64,000 bases of DNA from Sequoia sempervirens (GCA_007258455.2 VDFB02000003.1:42535986-42599985), one strand, 5' to 3'. Numbered from the stretch's first letter, positions 11,318 to 23,387 are shown. Notes: generated by a model from the letters alone, not told the origin. Numbers and translations are program-made.

Positions 11318-11876
11318 TTTCTCCTTAGCTATGCTCTAAATCTCAATTAATTTCTTGAGTTTTGGTCCATCCTTCCCATCCTTATCTCTTTTCCTCTCAA
11401 TTAATCTCATCCATTGATCCTCATACCTCATCACTTGATCCTCACCCTTCATTTGACTTGGGATTTCTATAAAAGCAAGCTTTCAATTCATTTTGAGGTT
11501 AACCACAATCTTTGAAGTTTTGCTATCATATCACTATCTTGAGATCTTGTCGCTACATCAAGCTTATCATATATCTTGCATACTACAATTCTGAGAACAA
11601 ACAGAGCAAAATGAAGAAGAGCAATGAAGGTGATTCAATTATGGCATAGGAAATAAGGTTTATTGCTTCATTATTTGGATTTCTATTTGTCATTTGTGCT
11701 TCATTGTTAGATTAGGGTCTTGATGGCTTGAATTAGGTATTTTTGTGCTTGCTATAAATGATTCATGCTTATTTCCTTGAATTTCCCCTATCTACATTTG
11801 GTGAACATGATGTGAATCGAACATGCAACCTTTTGATCTAGAGTTCCTCAAGGGGATTCAATATTTTGTTGTTTAT
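11318..11876 (+). mobile_element. Probable gypsy LTR fragment
   Basis: A TATA-like TCTATAAAAGCAAGC sits near 11466, followed by a CAATCTTTGAAGTTTTGC-type 5' leader and AT-rich non-coding DNA, as in long gypsy LTRs. Neither terminus nor a target duplication could be located, so this is a guess from composition and the promoter-like motif. The palindrome array just upstream may be part of it. Confidence 0.35.
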
Positions 11877-12005
11877 CACACCTCAAGGGGATTCAATACC
11901 TAAGTCATACAAAATAGCATTCCCTTGTACCAACAATGTGGCTGAGTATGAAGTATTGCTAATGAGACTCTAAATAGCTATCAAATAGAAAATTAAGAGC
12001 ACATT
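11877..12005 (+). pseudogene. Ty3/gypsy RNase H fragment
   Basis: A plus-strand frame reads IAFPCTNNVAEYEVLL, the conserved core of gypsy RNase H (TNNxAEYEAL), then breaks at a stop near 11970. The same sequence, starting at the same CCTCAAGGGGATTCAATACC, recurs on the minus strand at about 27840-27965. Only about 120 bp is present, with no flanking pol domains. Confidence 0.75.
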
Positions 12006-12094
12006 GTAGTGTTTAGACCTCCTATCGACATATACCTGGCTCCAAGGTTACCATATGTTTATATATATGGAGGAGTTGTGACTTAGATTCAGGC

Positions 12095-12500
12095 AGGGGA
12101 TGTTGGATATTGGAGGAATGCTATTGACTTACTGGATGGGTTTACATGGAGACCCTATAGAGATTGCCCAGGTTGGGATGATGACGTGAAGCACGTACCA
12201 TACTGTCTGCATACACGATACTTGATTGGACATATTGTCTTGACATATCATAGAGAGACACCTACTAGTGAGAATGCTTAGACAATTCAAAGAGTGGAAA
12301 GGGATGCTAGTGGGGACAACAGAGTTTGCGAGGTCGGCAAGAGATTGGCTATGTAGGAGATTGTAGCTCTACAATCTATTTAGTGGGGTGCAACATTTGA
12401 TATGGCCAATGCAAGAATCACCCCGAAGTACGATGCTTGGTGGGCTATACATAGGCCTACACCTTTCACAAACCTAGACCAACCAACACTAGTGGAGTGA
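12095..12500 (+). pseudogene. Decayed coding region, possible plant mobile domain
   Basis: A plus-strand reading with two or three stops gives GFTWRPYRDCP, then a run including RYLIGHIVLTYHRE, and finally AWWAIHRPTPF. The W-x-PY-x-D start, the long middle and the Trp-Trp...Arg-Pro end are reminiscent of plant mobile domain proteins related to MAIN, which are often carried by transposons. The match is loose and recalled rather than searched. There is no start codon or intact frame. Confidence 0.3.
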
Positions 12501-13771
12501 ATGGACTGAGGACCACGAGGGAGGCTATGAGGCGTAAGGTGAGGGAGGGGTGATGGAGACAGAAATGGAGATGATGGTGGAGATGGTGGTGGTAGGCGAG
12601 GGGATAAAGGAAGAGGTGATAGGGGTAGAGGCGATAGAGGTAGAGGATGGGATGGCAAGGGGTGGGGAGGCCAAGACGGTTTTCCACCATGGCACTACAA
12701 AGGGTGCCCCAACAGATGCCACCTTCAGGTGGAGGGAGAGGGAGAGTAGCACGTAGCTCAAATGGAGGTGGAGGTTGAGGAGGTTGAGGTAGAGGAGGAG
12801 GATGCAACGATAGAGGAGGAGGCAACCAGGGATGCTGCTATTGGGGAGGAGGGCCTACATGATATCCCCATTAGAGCTATTATGGATGTCTTTGAGGACA
12901 AAGCTAAGGATGTGGGGCAGGGTCCCCACGCGTAGATACAGGCATTGCAGGCATAGGTCCAGATGTTACAAGCGTAGGTAGGACAAATACCATCCTTATA
13001 AGGACAAGTATAGACACTCACAACCAAGAGGGATATGGTTGTGATTAGGGCACAGAGGGAAAACCAGCGATCCATTGAGTTCATAGCTACGGTGAGTGGT
13101 CTACAATAGATTTGGGTTGGTAGTTATATTAGGGAGGGCCACTAAGTACTATAGGAGAATCTATGAGGATGTAGTTCCTACAACACAGAGGGCTCCAAGT
13201 TAAACAGAGAGCCGATCATAGAGCCGAGCACACTCTGAGAGGACACACAATAGTGGGGGTGTCTCACAATGTCAGAGATCATCTCCTTGTGATAGACTAT
13301 CAAGATCACATCAAAGAGAGGACATACAACAACCATCGAGACCATCAGGCGATGAGGGCAGCACAGTCTAGGCCTGTTTTCATATGTTTTAGACACTTAT
13401 ATTTTTGATCGAGCTTGCAAGCTCCATTTTTAATGATATTGTAATGTGGCACACCATTTTTTGATATATGCGAGACACATGATTTTGGTGGTGACTGCAT
13501 GATGTGTATGATTCTATGTAAATGTTTTTATGTGATGGATTTATATGATGCGATGTTATGGATATATGATGTATGGTTTATGCTTATACATGTTTATGAT
13601 GTATAGATGTATGCACATATTATGATAGACTTGATATGTCTATGAGATCTATATGCAGGATGGTACTATATGTTTATGACATGCTTTTATGCAATACTTA
13701 TATGGATGATGATTCTACCTGATGCAATGCTATGCATGTTTTATTTTCTAATGCAATATGGATGATCTAAG
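12501..13771. other. Purine-rich low-complexity DNA, then ATG/TAT-rich DNA
   Basis: From 12530 to about 12860 the plus strand is strongly G/A-rich (GGTAGAGGAGG-type repeats), encoding Gly/Arg-rich peptides on one strand and Pro-rich peptides on the other. Both are composition artefacts, though a Gly-rich tail of the decayed frame upstream is possible. After 13400 the DNA is rich in TATGATG-type words and non-coding. Confidence 0.45.
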
Positions 13772-14386
13772 TGTTGGGAAAATGTGTCTCAACCTTGCAA
13801 TTACATAAGGTACTATTGATATGTCAGCGATGGGGGTGGGAGGGGGGAGGCGCAGGGGGGTTTCCCCCCGTGAGGGGTCCCTAGGTAGTGCGCCCTCACG
13901 GGGGCTTGGGGGCAGTGCCCCTGAAAGAAAAAAAAAATTATATTTTATTATTGTAAATCTAGACCGTTCATCATTAGGTCTTAGATCTAACGACTGATAT
14001 TTAATTAGCTTGACTTTCCCTAGAAGGCAACCCTATTTTATGAGGGCATTGTAAATTATGACTGTGTATTGTGATGTATTCTGTGAGTTTGATAGCGGTT
14101 GTGTTGCCTCTGGATCTCTCATTGGTGATACTCATGTGAGAAGCTTGCTCTACAAGTATATTGTAATCTTCGCGATTTTTGAATAATATTGGGCAGATTT
14201 TGGAGTGTGGGGTGTTTCTCTCGAAAGGGTTTTCCCTACGTAAATCATTGTGTTGTAGTATGCATGATATTTGTGTTTATTTATGTTTAAGTTTCTATAA
14301 CTGTTGTAAAGATTTGTAATTTTTTTGCATTATTCTCCTCTCAAGATTAGTGTAGGAAGTTGTTCCGCTACCTTAGCTTTCTTACA
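13772..14386 (+). mobile_element. Probable solo LTR, copia-like
   Basis: The block begins TGTTGGGAAAATG and ends near TTTCTTACA. It contains a very GC-rich hairpin region, a GGGTTTTCCCTACGTAAATCA motif of the kind seen near the end of plant copia LTRs, and a CTCTCAAGATTAGTG-like tail. No internal domains or partner LTR are adjacent, and no target duplication is visible, so the right boundary is uncertain. Confidence 0.5.
13832..13904 (+). other. G-rich tract plus 12-bp hairpin
   Basis: From 13832 to 13860 there are five G runs in 29 bases (GGGGG, GGG, GGGGGG, GG, GGGGGG), a G-quadruplex candidate. Directly after it CCCCCGTGAGGG (13865-13876) pairs perfectly with CCCTCACGGGGG (13893-13904) across a 16-base loop. 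The surroundings are AT-rich, so this island stands out sharply. It lies inside the probable LTR. Confidence 0.75.
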
Positions 14387-15181
14387 TTAATATGTATATG
14401 ATGATAATACCTATGATATGCTAACATGATTGTGTATGCAGGGTGATAATGCTAATGCATTTATTTTTGTGTATCACAACACACCATCAAGATGAATGCC
14501 AAGGTGGACAAATGGGATGTCAGTGCAAAAAGGTGAATGATGAGCGGAAGGAAAGAAAAATGAAACAAATGAATTGGGATTGATAACTTGAGATCTTGCT
14601 AATGAATGATCAAGTCGTTATTTTATTGCACAATTATCATCATATAACTTATTAAGGCAATGGATGAAGAACACCAAGGTATGAAATAGACCAAGGTGTA
14701 ACATGTTATCCCTTGCAAAGTAGACAAGCAACAAACAAGGAGTGCCATGACTCAGGCTAGTAACCATAAAACCTTGTTGGAATATGTGAGGAAGTGGCCA
14801 TAAAGCATTTTAGTCCTAATGCAAGAAAGTGTTAGATTGGATTTTCCTCACATAGGATGTTTTGATTATGCCAAATGGAACTTCAACCACACACAAGGAA
14901 TGAAGTTGCCCCAGTCATATTGCCAAGACAAATAACAAACAAAAATCAAAGAGAAAAAGGTCATGATCCATCATCACTTCTCTAAATCCTTTTGGGACAT
15001 CCTCGAGGTGCATAGTAACATGACCAAAGATAAATCAATAAAAAGATAAGAAAAACTGGACCAACAAAGTCAACAACCATTTAGATCTTTTTCCAAATTA
15101 TATGATTAGATTTTGGATAGTGATAGTGTCTGGTTTCAGGAACGGAAGCATGTAGTATAAGACTAGGTATCTTGACGATGC
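14387..15181. other. Non-coding flank of the copia insertion
   Basis: No coding sequence is recognised. The last 60 bases (from GTCTGGTTTCAGGAACGGAA near 15127) resemble the sequence just right of the copia element (GTCTAGTTTCAAAAACAAGG near 23427), so the copia inserted inside a short pre-existing tandem repeat. Confidence 0.6.
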
Positions 15182-16291
15182 TGTTAACTTATCTGTCATC
15201 CGGAAAATACGTGGCAGATTTGTTTTGTTGGAAAAATGTTACATGTGGCATTTGATGTGGCATGAAAAGTATAATGGCTTTTTGGACGTAGCATGGAATA
15301 TATGCAATGGCATTTGTTTAAGTGAAAAATTGAAAAGGGTTTAATGATGTTGTCGGCAGTTTTTTTGTGACCACCGTAAACTGACAAAGTCTAAATGCAT
15401 TATTGATTTTTTGTCAGTCCTTTCGCCAAGTATTAACTCTGCATGGCGGACTCCAAATTTTGGTTAAATTTGTTTAAGGTTGTGGGTATCGTTTATTCTG
15501 GGCAAACGGTTTTTGTTGCGTTTTGTTTCTGGAAGTTGAATTCTTTCTGCAAATCAAACAGGAAGTAATTGGTTCAGTCAAGACATTTTTGGTGCGAAAC
15601 AGGCAAGATGATTGATGGATTCATGCAGGTTCATTGTTTGTTTTTTATTTCAAATAAAGATTCAGGTTTTACACTTATCTTTCTCAGAAAGAATGAAAGG
15701 TTGCTTATATGTTTGTTTTTGCTCATGTATGAGGATCTGAGGCGTATGAAAGAGGGAAGAAACTTCCTAAGGCTGGACAGAGTCTTGTGTTTCAGGTATT
15801 AAGGCCGAACAGAGACTTGTGTTTCAGGTATGAGGTTCTTTGGGCAGAATCTTGGGCATAACAGGTATGAAGGTTTTACATTCTTAAAAAAGGGTCTCAA
15901 ACCCGGAACATGGTTATGCAGTTTTTAGAAGTTTGAATAATCTTTTTGGGGTTTTTACCCAGGGTATTATATACAGTTTTCAAAAGGAAATATGTAAACG
16001 TTTTCAGTCAGTTACAAAGCATAAAGCTGTTATGGAAACTGTCTTCGAATATCTCTCAAATGAAGCTTAATGATTATCAGTTTTGTTTAAAACAGATTCG
16101 TAATCTGAAGCTTAATGATTATCAGTTTCATCTAAAACAGATTCGAAATCTGAAACTGTTTTTGAAGCATCTTTAAGAGAAAGTTTGTTGAACAGTTTCT
16201 AACTGGTTCAGTTAGAAATATGCAACTGTTCTGTTTCGAAGTTAATATATACACTTGTAATCTTTAGATGCATATATGTGTGTGTGTGGAA

Positions 16292-16330
<39 letters not shown>

Positions 16331-16734
16331 CTGAGGATAAGTGAGACTGAAAGTTTTAAATCATAAACTTGTGTACATGTGCGAGTGATATATGCACGTT
16401 TGTATATGTATATAAGTTGTGAGTTTTTCTGAGCAGTATTGACTGCCGATTGTAAAAGGTTGGAATGAATAGAAGTTACAGGTTCATGGAGTGGTTTTTC
16501 TCCCTATGACAAAATCATGAGATTTTGGAGGGTTTTCCACTCGGCACAAATTTGGTGTTTCTTCATGGTTGTGAGTTTCATTTCTTTATGCTCATGATGA
16601 ATGATTATACTTCTCCTGCATAAATTGTGGATATTCTGTTATATGTTTCTTATTGCAAAATTTGTAAGGAATTTTTGAATAAAACAGTAAGGTTCTGATT
16701 CACCCCCCCTCTCAGAACCGTGTCACTTCCAACA
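15182..16734 (+). repeat. 5' LTR of the young copia element
   Basis: 1553 bp, TG...CA. It includes an AT dinucleotide tract at about 16289-16326, longer than in the 3' LTR, and an internal duplication of AAGCTTAATGATTATCAGTTT near 16061 and 16109. Small open frames in it recur in the 3' LTR and are not genes. Confidence 0.97.
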
Positions 16735-16736
16735 AG

Positions 16737-16748
16737 TGGTATCAGAGC
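16737..16748 (+). other. Primer-binding site, initiator tRNA-Met
   Basis: TGGTATCAGAGC lies two bases after the 5' LTR. It is the classic plant copia site complementary to the 3' end of initiator methionine tRNA, used to prime minus-strand synthesis. Confidence 0.95.
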
Positions 16749-16790
16749 GTAGGATTCCCTTTAGGAATTGATCTCTGGTTATTGGAAGTT

Positions 16791-19700
16791 ATGGCACATT
16801 CTGAAGGAGCTTTCCTTAATAGGGCACCTTTATTTGATGGAAATGATTATGTTTTCTGGAAAGTTAAAATGGAAGCATTTATACATTCTCTAGATGTAAG
16901 GATGTGGGATGTAGTAACAACAAAATACACTGTTCCAGCGTCAGTTCCTACTGATGCTGATGAGAAACTAAAATTTGAGTTAGATAAGAAGGCTAGATAT
17001 GCACTTCTTTGTGGTCTTACTAGAGATGTCTTTGCCAAAGTCATTTATTGTAAATCTACAAATGATATATGGGTAAAACTTGAAACTATTTATCAAGGAG
17101 ATGACAAGGTTAAAGAATCTAAACTGATTACTCTTAAAACTCAGTTTGACAATCTGAAAATGAGTGAGGATGAAACCATTGCTGCATATTTCTTAAGAAT
17201 TGAGGAAGTTGTGAATGCCAGGAAGGGTCTAGGTGAAGACATAGAAGAACATGATGTTGTTTCAAAGGTTATTAGATCAGTCCTACCTAAATTTGAAACA
17301 AAAATTTCTACATTAGAAGAAAAGAAAAGTTTTTCAAAAATGACCTTACATCAACTTCAGGGAACCCTAACTGCATATGAAATGAGAATTGGCAATCAAG
17401 CTAGTTCTTCATCAAAAGAATCAGCCTTTAAGGTTGAAAAGAATGATGAGAGTGATTCAGATCTAACTGATGCTTTAGAAGCATTATTGGTTAAAAGAAT
17501 GGCAAAGAAATATAGAAGCAAACCTAAATGTTTCAGTTGTGGTCAATTAGGACATTTTGCTGCTAGATGTCCAAACATTGAACTTGATGATTGTGATGAG
17601 AAATCTGAGAAGTTTTCTAGAAAGAAGCCTTGGAATCAGAATAAAAGGTTTAAGGATTTCAAAAAGAAAAGTCTTTTTTCAAAAGAAGATCCAAATGAGG
17701 AATCCAGTGATGCAGATGAAGAAGGGGAAAAATTGTTTATGGCTGAAATAGTACATACTTCTAAATTTGAATCAAATGAGCCTGAATCCTCATCTGATTT
17801 AGAAATAGAAGTAGATCTTGAAGAAGAACTTCTAAAATCCCTGCAAGAAATTAAAAGGTTAAAAAAATCAGTTGCAAATCATGAGACTGAAAATCAAAAA
17901 CTTCAAGATGAATTAATAAAGGCAAATTTAATTATAGAAAGTCAAAAACTCTTACTTGAAGAAAAGGATAAAAAACTGAATGTCTTGCAATGTTCATCTG
18001 AAGAATCTACTAATCAGAAAACAAAGTTGTTTTTCAATGGATATTGTTTCAACTGTAACATTTTTGGGCACAAAGCAATCTTCTGTAAAAATAGCACTAG
18101 TCAAGGCAAAAGAAAAGTTATTAGGTGCTTCAAATGTTTTTACTATGGTCACTTTGCAAATCAGTGTAAATTAAATCTGAGACCTAAACAAATATGGAAA
18201 CAAGTAAAAACAAATGAAAAGTCCTTAATTGTTGAAACAGTCTTATTTGCTCAAAAATCTGCAACATGGGTGTTGGATAGTGGCTGTTCTCATCATATGA
18301 CTGGGTGTAAGAACAAATTCAAAACCTTAGAAAACTTTGATGGAGGTTTTGTACGTTTTGGTGATAACTCAGGAGCTTATATAACAGGAAAAGGCTCAAT
18401 AATCTTAAATAATGATACGCCAATACATGATGTGTACTTTGTTGAAGGGTTGAAACATAACCTTTTAAGTGTCAGTCAGATATGTGATAATGGATATTCT
18501 ATCTCTTTCAATGCAAAAGAATGTCATATTAAAAATGGGAAAGATAGAGTCATTGCCAGTGGGTTAAGAACAAATGGTAATCTGTATAATCTGATAGATT
18601 CTACTATTCAAGAAACATCATTGGTCAATACCTGCTTTATGAGTCAAGTAGAAGAAAATTGGCTATGGCACAAAAGACTGGGACATTTGAACTTTGATAA
18701 TCTTGCTAGAATCAGCAAGAACAAAAAGGTCAGGGGACTACCACAAATAACTAAACCTGCATCTGTTTGTGAAGAATGTATAAAAGGTAAGCAAACAAGA
18801 GTTTCTTTTAAAACAAAAGAATATCTGTCAAATAGACCACTTGAATTAGTACATACTGATTTATGTGGTCCAACCAAAACAGCTTCTTTAAATGATGAGA
18901 GATATTTCATGCTGTTTATAGATGATTATTCAAGAATGGTTTGGGTAACATTTTTGAAACATAAATCAGAAGCATTTGAACGTTTCAAAATTTTCAGGAA
19001 GATGGTAGAAAGAGAAACTGATTTAAAACTGAAATGCTTGAGATCAGACAGAGGAGGAGAGTTTACTTCTCAAGAATTTATTGAGTATTGTGAAAAACGA
19101 GGTATAAAAAGACAATACTCTACTGCTAGGACACCACAACAAAATGGGGTTGTAGAGAGGAAAAATAGAACAGTCAAGGAAATGGCCAGGACCATGTTAA
19201 ATGAAGCAAAGCTGCCTGACAAGTTCTGGAAAGAAGCTGTTCATACAGCTGTCTATATTTTAAATAGAGCTCAAATCAGAATTAGGACAGCTTATACACC
19301 ATATGAATTATGGTATGGGAAAACAGCAAATGTTAAGAACTTTAAAATATTTGGTTGCAAATGTTTTATCAGAAAGAATGATGATTCTCTAGAAAATTTT
19401 AACTCAAGATCTGATGAAGGGATTTTTCTTGGGTACTCTACACATAGCAAAGCATATAAATGCTATAATAAAAGGCTGAACAAAATTGTAGAAGCTATAA
19501 ATGTTATGTTTGATGAAACATCTGTATGCTGTAATGACAAAGAAGAATATGAAAGTTTATCTTTTCAAGAATCAGAAAGTTTTCATAATGAACAAGATAA
19601 TGTTGAAACTGATGATGAAGATGAACTTGCAGGAAAAATAGAATCAGAAAATTGTTCCAATTCTAAAATTACTAGTGATGGATCAAAGATAAAAACATCT

Positions 19701-21374
19701 TCTAGAATAATAGCTAAGAGACATCCTGAGTCTCAAGTTATTGGTGAAATTGATAAAGGAATTTTAACTAGAGGAAAAGCCAAAATAGGAGAACAAGTAA
19801 ATATTGCTGAACAATTTTGTTTGATAGCATATTTTGAACCAAAGAATGTAACTGAAGCTCTATCAAATCCTAGTTGGCAAAATGCTATGCTAGATGAAAT
19901 AAAACAAATAGAGAAAAACAAGACTTGGGAACTTGTTCCCAGACCTGATGGTAAAAATATTATTGGTGGAAAATGGATATTTCGCAATAAATTAAATGAG
20001 GAAGGTGTAGTGATCAGAAATAAAGCCAGATTTGTTTGCAAAGGATATGCATAACAAGAAGGAGTTGATTTTGGTGAAACCTTTGCACCAGTTGCAAGGA
20101 TGGAGTCAATTAGAATCTTTCTTGCATATGCTACTCATAAAAATTTCATTGTTTATCAAATGGATGTCAAAACTGCTTTCCTAAATGGATATCTTGAGGA
20201 GGAAGTTTATATGGAACAGCCATAAGGTTTCAAATCTTCTGACAAGCCTGATCATGTTCTTCATCTCAAAAAGGCCTTATATGGTTTAAAACAAGCTCCT
20301 CGAGCTTGGTATTCCAGATTAGATAAACATCTAATTGCAAATGGATTCATTAAAGGAAATGTGGACAGCACTTTGTATACAAAAATGGACAATGAAAATT
20401 TATTGGCTGTTGAAATATATGTTGATGATATTATTTTTGGTTCTACTAATGATCATTTAGCACAAACTTTTTCAGGAATCATGGAGTCTGAATTTGAGAT
20501 GTCTATGTTGGGACCTTTGACATTTTTCTTGGGAATTCAAGTCTCTCAGCTTGAACATGGTTTGTTTATCTCTCAATTGAAATATGCTAAGGAAATGCTT
20601 AAAATGTTTCAAATGGATACTTGTAATCCAGTTGGTACACCAATGGAAACTGGATGTAAGTTGGTGAAAATTGATGAATCTCCTCTTGTTGATAAAAAAG
20701 AGTATCGATCTATGATAGGAAGTCTTTTATATCTTACTGCTTCTAGACCAGATATAATGCACTCTGTATGTCAAGTTGCTAGATATCAAGCAGCTCCTCG
20801 TCAATCTCATCTCAATGCTGTTCGTCGTATCTTTAAATATTTACAAGGTACTTTGGATTATGGTTTGTGGTATCCAAAAAATGATGATTTTGCTCTTATT
20901 GGTTATACAGATGCTGATTGGGGTGGATGTAAAGATGATCAACGAAGTACTAGTGGTGCTGCATTTTTCTTAGGTGATCGGTTAGTTGCTTGGCACAGTA
21001 AAAAACAAGAATGTGTCACTATTTCTACTGCTGAGTCTGAAATTATTGCTGCAACAGCATGTTGTACTCAGTTAATTTGGATGTCTTATCAGCTTTCAGA
21101 TTTGGGTATTCATGTTCAAAAACCTCTGAAAATCCTTTGTGACAATACCAGTGCTATTCAGATTTCTAAAAATCCTGTTATGCATTCTAGAACTAAGCAT
21201 GTTGCTATCAAGTTGCAGTTTATTCGTGAACATGTGTCATCAAATGAGGTCATTCTTATTCATGTACCTTCTAAATTACAAGTTGCTGATATTTTTACCA
21301 AAGCTCTTCCTAGAGAATTGTTTGAACAGTTCAGAATTCGATTGGGAGTCTTCTCTCAATCCATGCTGGAATAA
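16791..21374 (+). pseudogene. copia gag-pol, single frame with two nonsense codons
   Basis: Translation starts at ATG 16791; the open frame extends back to a TTG at 16782, which is not needed. The frame runs 1527 codons to TAA 21372 and is broken only by TAA at 20052 (in Gly-Tyr-Ala-stop-Gln-Glu-Gly) and TAA at 20223 (in Glu-Gln-Pro-stop-Gly-Phe). A UBN2-type gag covers residues ~20-210, with a CCHC knuckle at ~247 (CFSCGQLGHFAARC), a coiled coil at ~340-410, and two more knuckles at ~419 and ~446. Protease Asp-Ser-Gly is at ~496. The integrase zinc site (HKRLGH...CEEC) begins near 626, its Asp-Asp-Glu triad spans ~690-790, and the reverse transcriptase Tyr-Val-Asp-Asp is at ~1210. RNase H follows (TDADWGG), ending with a KHVAI...FIREHV tail. 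All catalytic residues inspected are present. The stops fall before and within reverse transcriptase, so only gag, protease and integrase could be made from this copy. Confidence 0.95.
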
Positions 21375-21493
21375 GTTTTTTTACTTTTCATATTCTGTGT
21401 TAGATTTCTGCTTCTTTCACAGAAGAGTATTTCAAGCAGATGGTTAAATTTTTGATGCATAAATTTTGGGGGAGTAATTTGCACAGTTCATTT

Positions 21494-21650
21494 CAGTTTT
21501 GTGAATGGCACAGTTCAGTTGTGTTTCTGATTTTTCAGTTTTGTGAATGGCACAGTTCAGTTGTGATTCTGATTTGGCACAGGTTTATACAGGTTCATAC
21601 AGGTTCAGGTTCATACAGGTTCAGGTTCATACAGGTTCAGTTTGTTTTGA
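21494..21650 (+). repeat. Tandem repeats between pol and the 3' LTR
   Basis: A 42-bp direct duplication (CAGTTTTGTGAATGGCACAG at 21494 and 21536) is followed by three or four copies of a GTTCATACAGGTTCAG-type unit at about 21590-21650. Non-coding. Confidence 0.8.
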
Positions 21651-21818
21651 TCCTTTGGCACAACAGTTTTGGTTTGTTCAGGTTTGGTTCTTGTATTTGG
21701 ATGCACTTGTTTTCATGGTAAAACATGGTAAATCTGCTTGGCATTTCAGTTCATTATCTTGTTTATAATCATCATGGTATTTCAGTTCATTTCATGAAAT
21801 GGTGAAAATTTTTGCATC

Positions 21819-21833
21819 AAAAATGGGGGAGAT
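21819..21833 (+). other. Polypurine tract of the young copia element
   Basis: AAAAATGGGGGAGAT immediately precedes the 3' LTR start at 21834. Its position and composition match a plus-strand primer. Confidence 0.9.
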
Positions 21834-22943
21834 TGTTAACTTATCTGTCATCCGGCAAATACGTGGCAGATTTGTTTTGTTGGCAAAATGTTACATGTGG
21901 CATTTGATGTGGCATGAAAAGTATAATGGCTTTTTGGACGTAGCATGGAATATATGCAATGGCATTTGTTTAAGTGAAAAATTGAAAAGGGTTTAATGAT
22001 GTTGTCGGCAGTTTTTTTGTGACCACCGTAAACTGACAAAGTCTAAATGCATTATTGATTTTTTGTCAGTCCTTTCGCCAAGTATTAACTCTGCATGGCG
22101 GACTCCAAATTTTGGTTAAATTTGTTTAAGGTTGTGGGTATCGTTTATTCTGGGCAAACGGTTTTTGTTGCGTTTTGTTTCTGGAAGTTGAATTCTTTCT
22201 GCAAATCAAACAGGAAGTAATTGGTTCAGTCAAGACATTTTTGGTGCGAAACAGGCAAGATGATTGATGGATTCATGCAGGTTCATTGTTTGTTTTTTAT
22301 TTCAAATAAAGATTCAGGTTTTACACTTATCTTTCTCAGAAAGAATGAAAGGTTGCTTATATGTTTGTTTTTGCTCATGTATGAGGATCTGAGGCGTATG
22401 AAAGAAGGAAGAAACTTCCTAAGGCTGGACAGAGTCTTGTGTTTCAGGTATTAAGGCCGAACAGAGACTTGTGTTTCAGGTATGAGGTTCTTTGGGCAGA
22501 ATCTTGGGCATAACAGGTATGAAGGTTTTACATTCTTAAAAAAGGGTCTCAAACCCGGAACATGGTTATGCAGTTTTTAGAAGTTTGAATAATCTTTTTG
22601 GGGTTTTTACCCAGGGTATTATATACAGTTTTCAAAAGGAAATATGTAAACGTTTTCAGTCAGTTACAAAGCATAAAGCTGTTATGGAAACTGTCTTCGA
22701 ATATCTCTCAAACGAAGCTTAATGATTATCAGTTTTGTTTAAAACAGATTCGTAATCTGAAGCTTAATGATTATCAGTTTCATCTAAAACAGATTCGAAA
22801 TCTGAAACTGTTTTTGAAGCATCTTTAAGAGAAAGTTTGTTGAACAGTTTCTAACTGGTTCAGTTAGAAATATGCAACTGTTCTGTTTCGAAGTTAATAT
22901 ATACACTTGTAATCTTTAGATGCATATATGTGTGTGTGTGGAA

Positions 22944-22978
<35 letters not shown>

Positions 22979-23382
22979 CTGAGGATAAGTGAGACTGAAA
23001 GTTTTAAATCATAAACTTGTGTACATGTGCGAGTGATATATGCACGTTTGTATATGTATATAAGTTGTGAGTTTTTCTGAGCAGTATTGACTGCCGATTG
23101 TAAAAGGTTGGAATGAATAGAAGTTACAGGTTCATGGAGTGGTTTTTCTCCCTATGACAAAATCATGAGATTTTGGAGGGTTTTCCACTCGGCACAAATT
23201 TGGTGTTTCTTCATGGTTGTGAGTTTCATTTCTTTATGCTCATGATGAATGATTATACTTCTCCTGCATAAATTGTGGATATTCTGTTATATGTTTCTTA
23301 TTGCAAAATTTGTAAGGAAGTTTTGAATAAAACAGTAAGGTTCTGATTCACCCCCCCTCTCAGAACCGTGTCACTTCCAACA
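21834..23382 (+). repeat. 3' LTR of the young copia element
   Basis: 1549 bp, colinear with 15182-16734. Differences noted are A/C at the sixth base after TGTCATCC, A/C in GTTGG(A/C)AAAA, G/A in AAGA(G/A)GGAAG, T/C in CAAA(T/C)GAAG, and T/G in AGGAA(T/G)TTTTG, plus the AT-tract length. Confidence 0.97.
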
Positions 23383-23387
23383 GATGC

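Larger units (their letters stand above)
15182..23382 (+). mobile_element. Complete young Ty1/copia retrotransposon, 8201 bp
   Basis: The element has two LTRs starting TGTTAACTTATCTGTC and ending CACTTCCAACA, a primer-binding site, a single gag-pol frame, and a polypurine tract. A perfect 5-bp target duplication GATGC lies at 15177-15181 and 23383-23387. The LTRs differ by eye at about five substitutions plus a shorter AT microsatellite in the 3' copy (about 0.3%), so insertion is recent. Pol domain order is protease, integrase, reverse transcriptase, RNase H, the copia order. Two in-frame stops make it non-autonomous as sequenced. Confidence 0.97.

Noticed and set aside
12380..12825. Overlapping Pro/Ser/His-rich minus-strand frames
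   Set aside because: They mirror the purine-rich plus strand; composition alone keeps them open in several frames.
15569..15802. 77-codon frame, also present at 22221-22454
   Set aside because: It recurs because it lies in the two LTRs; no domain and no reason to think it is translated.
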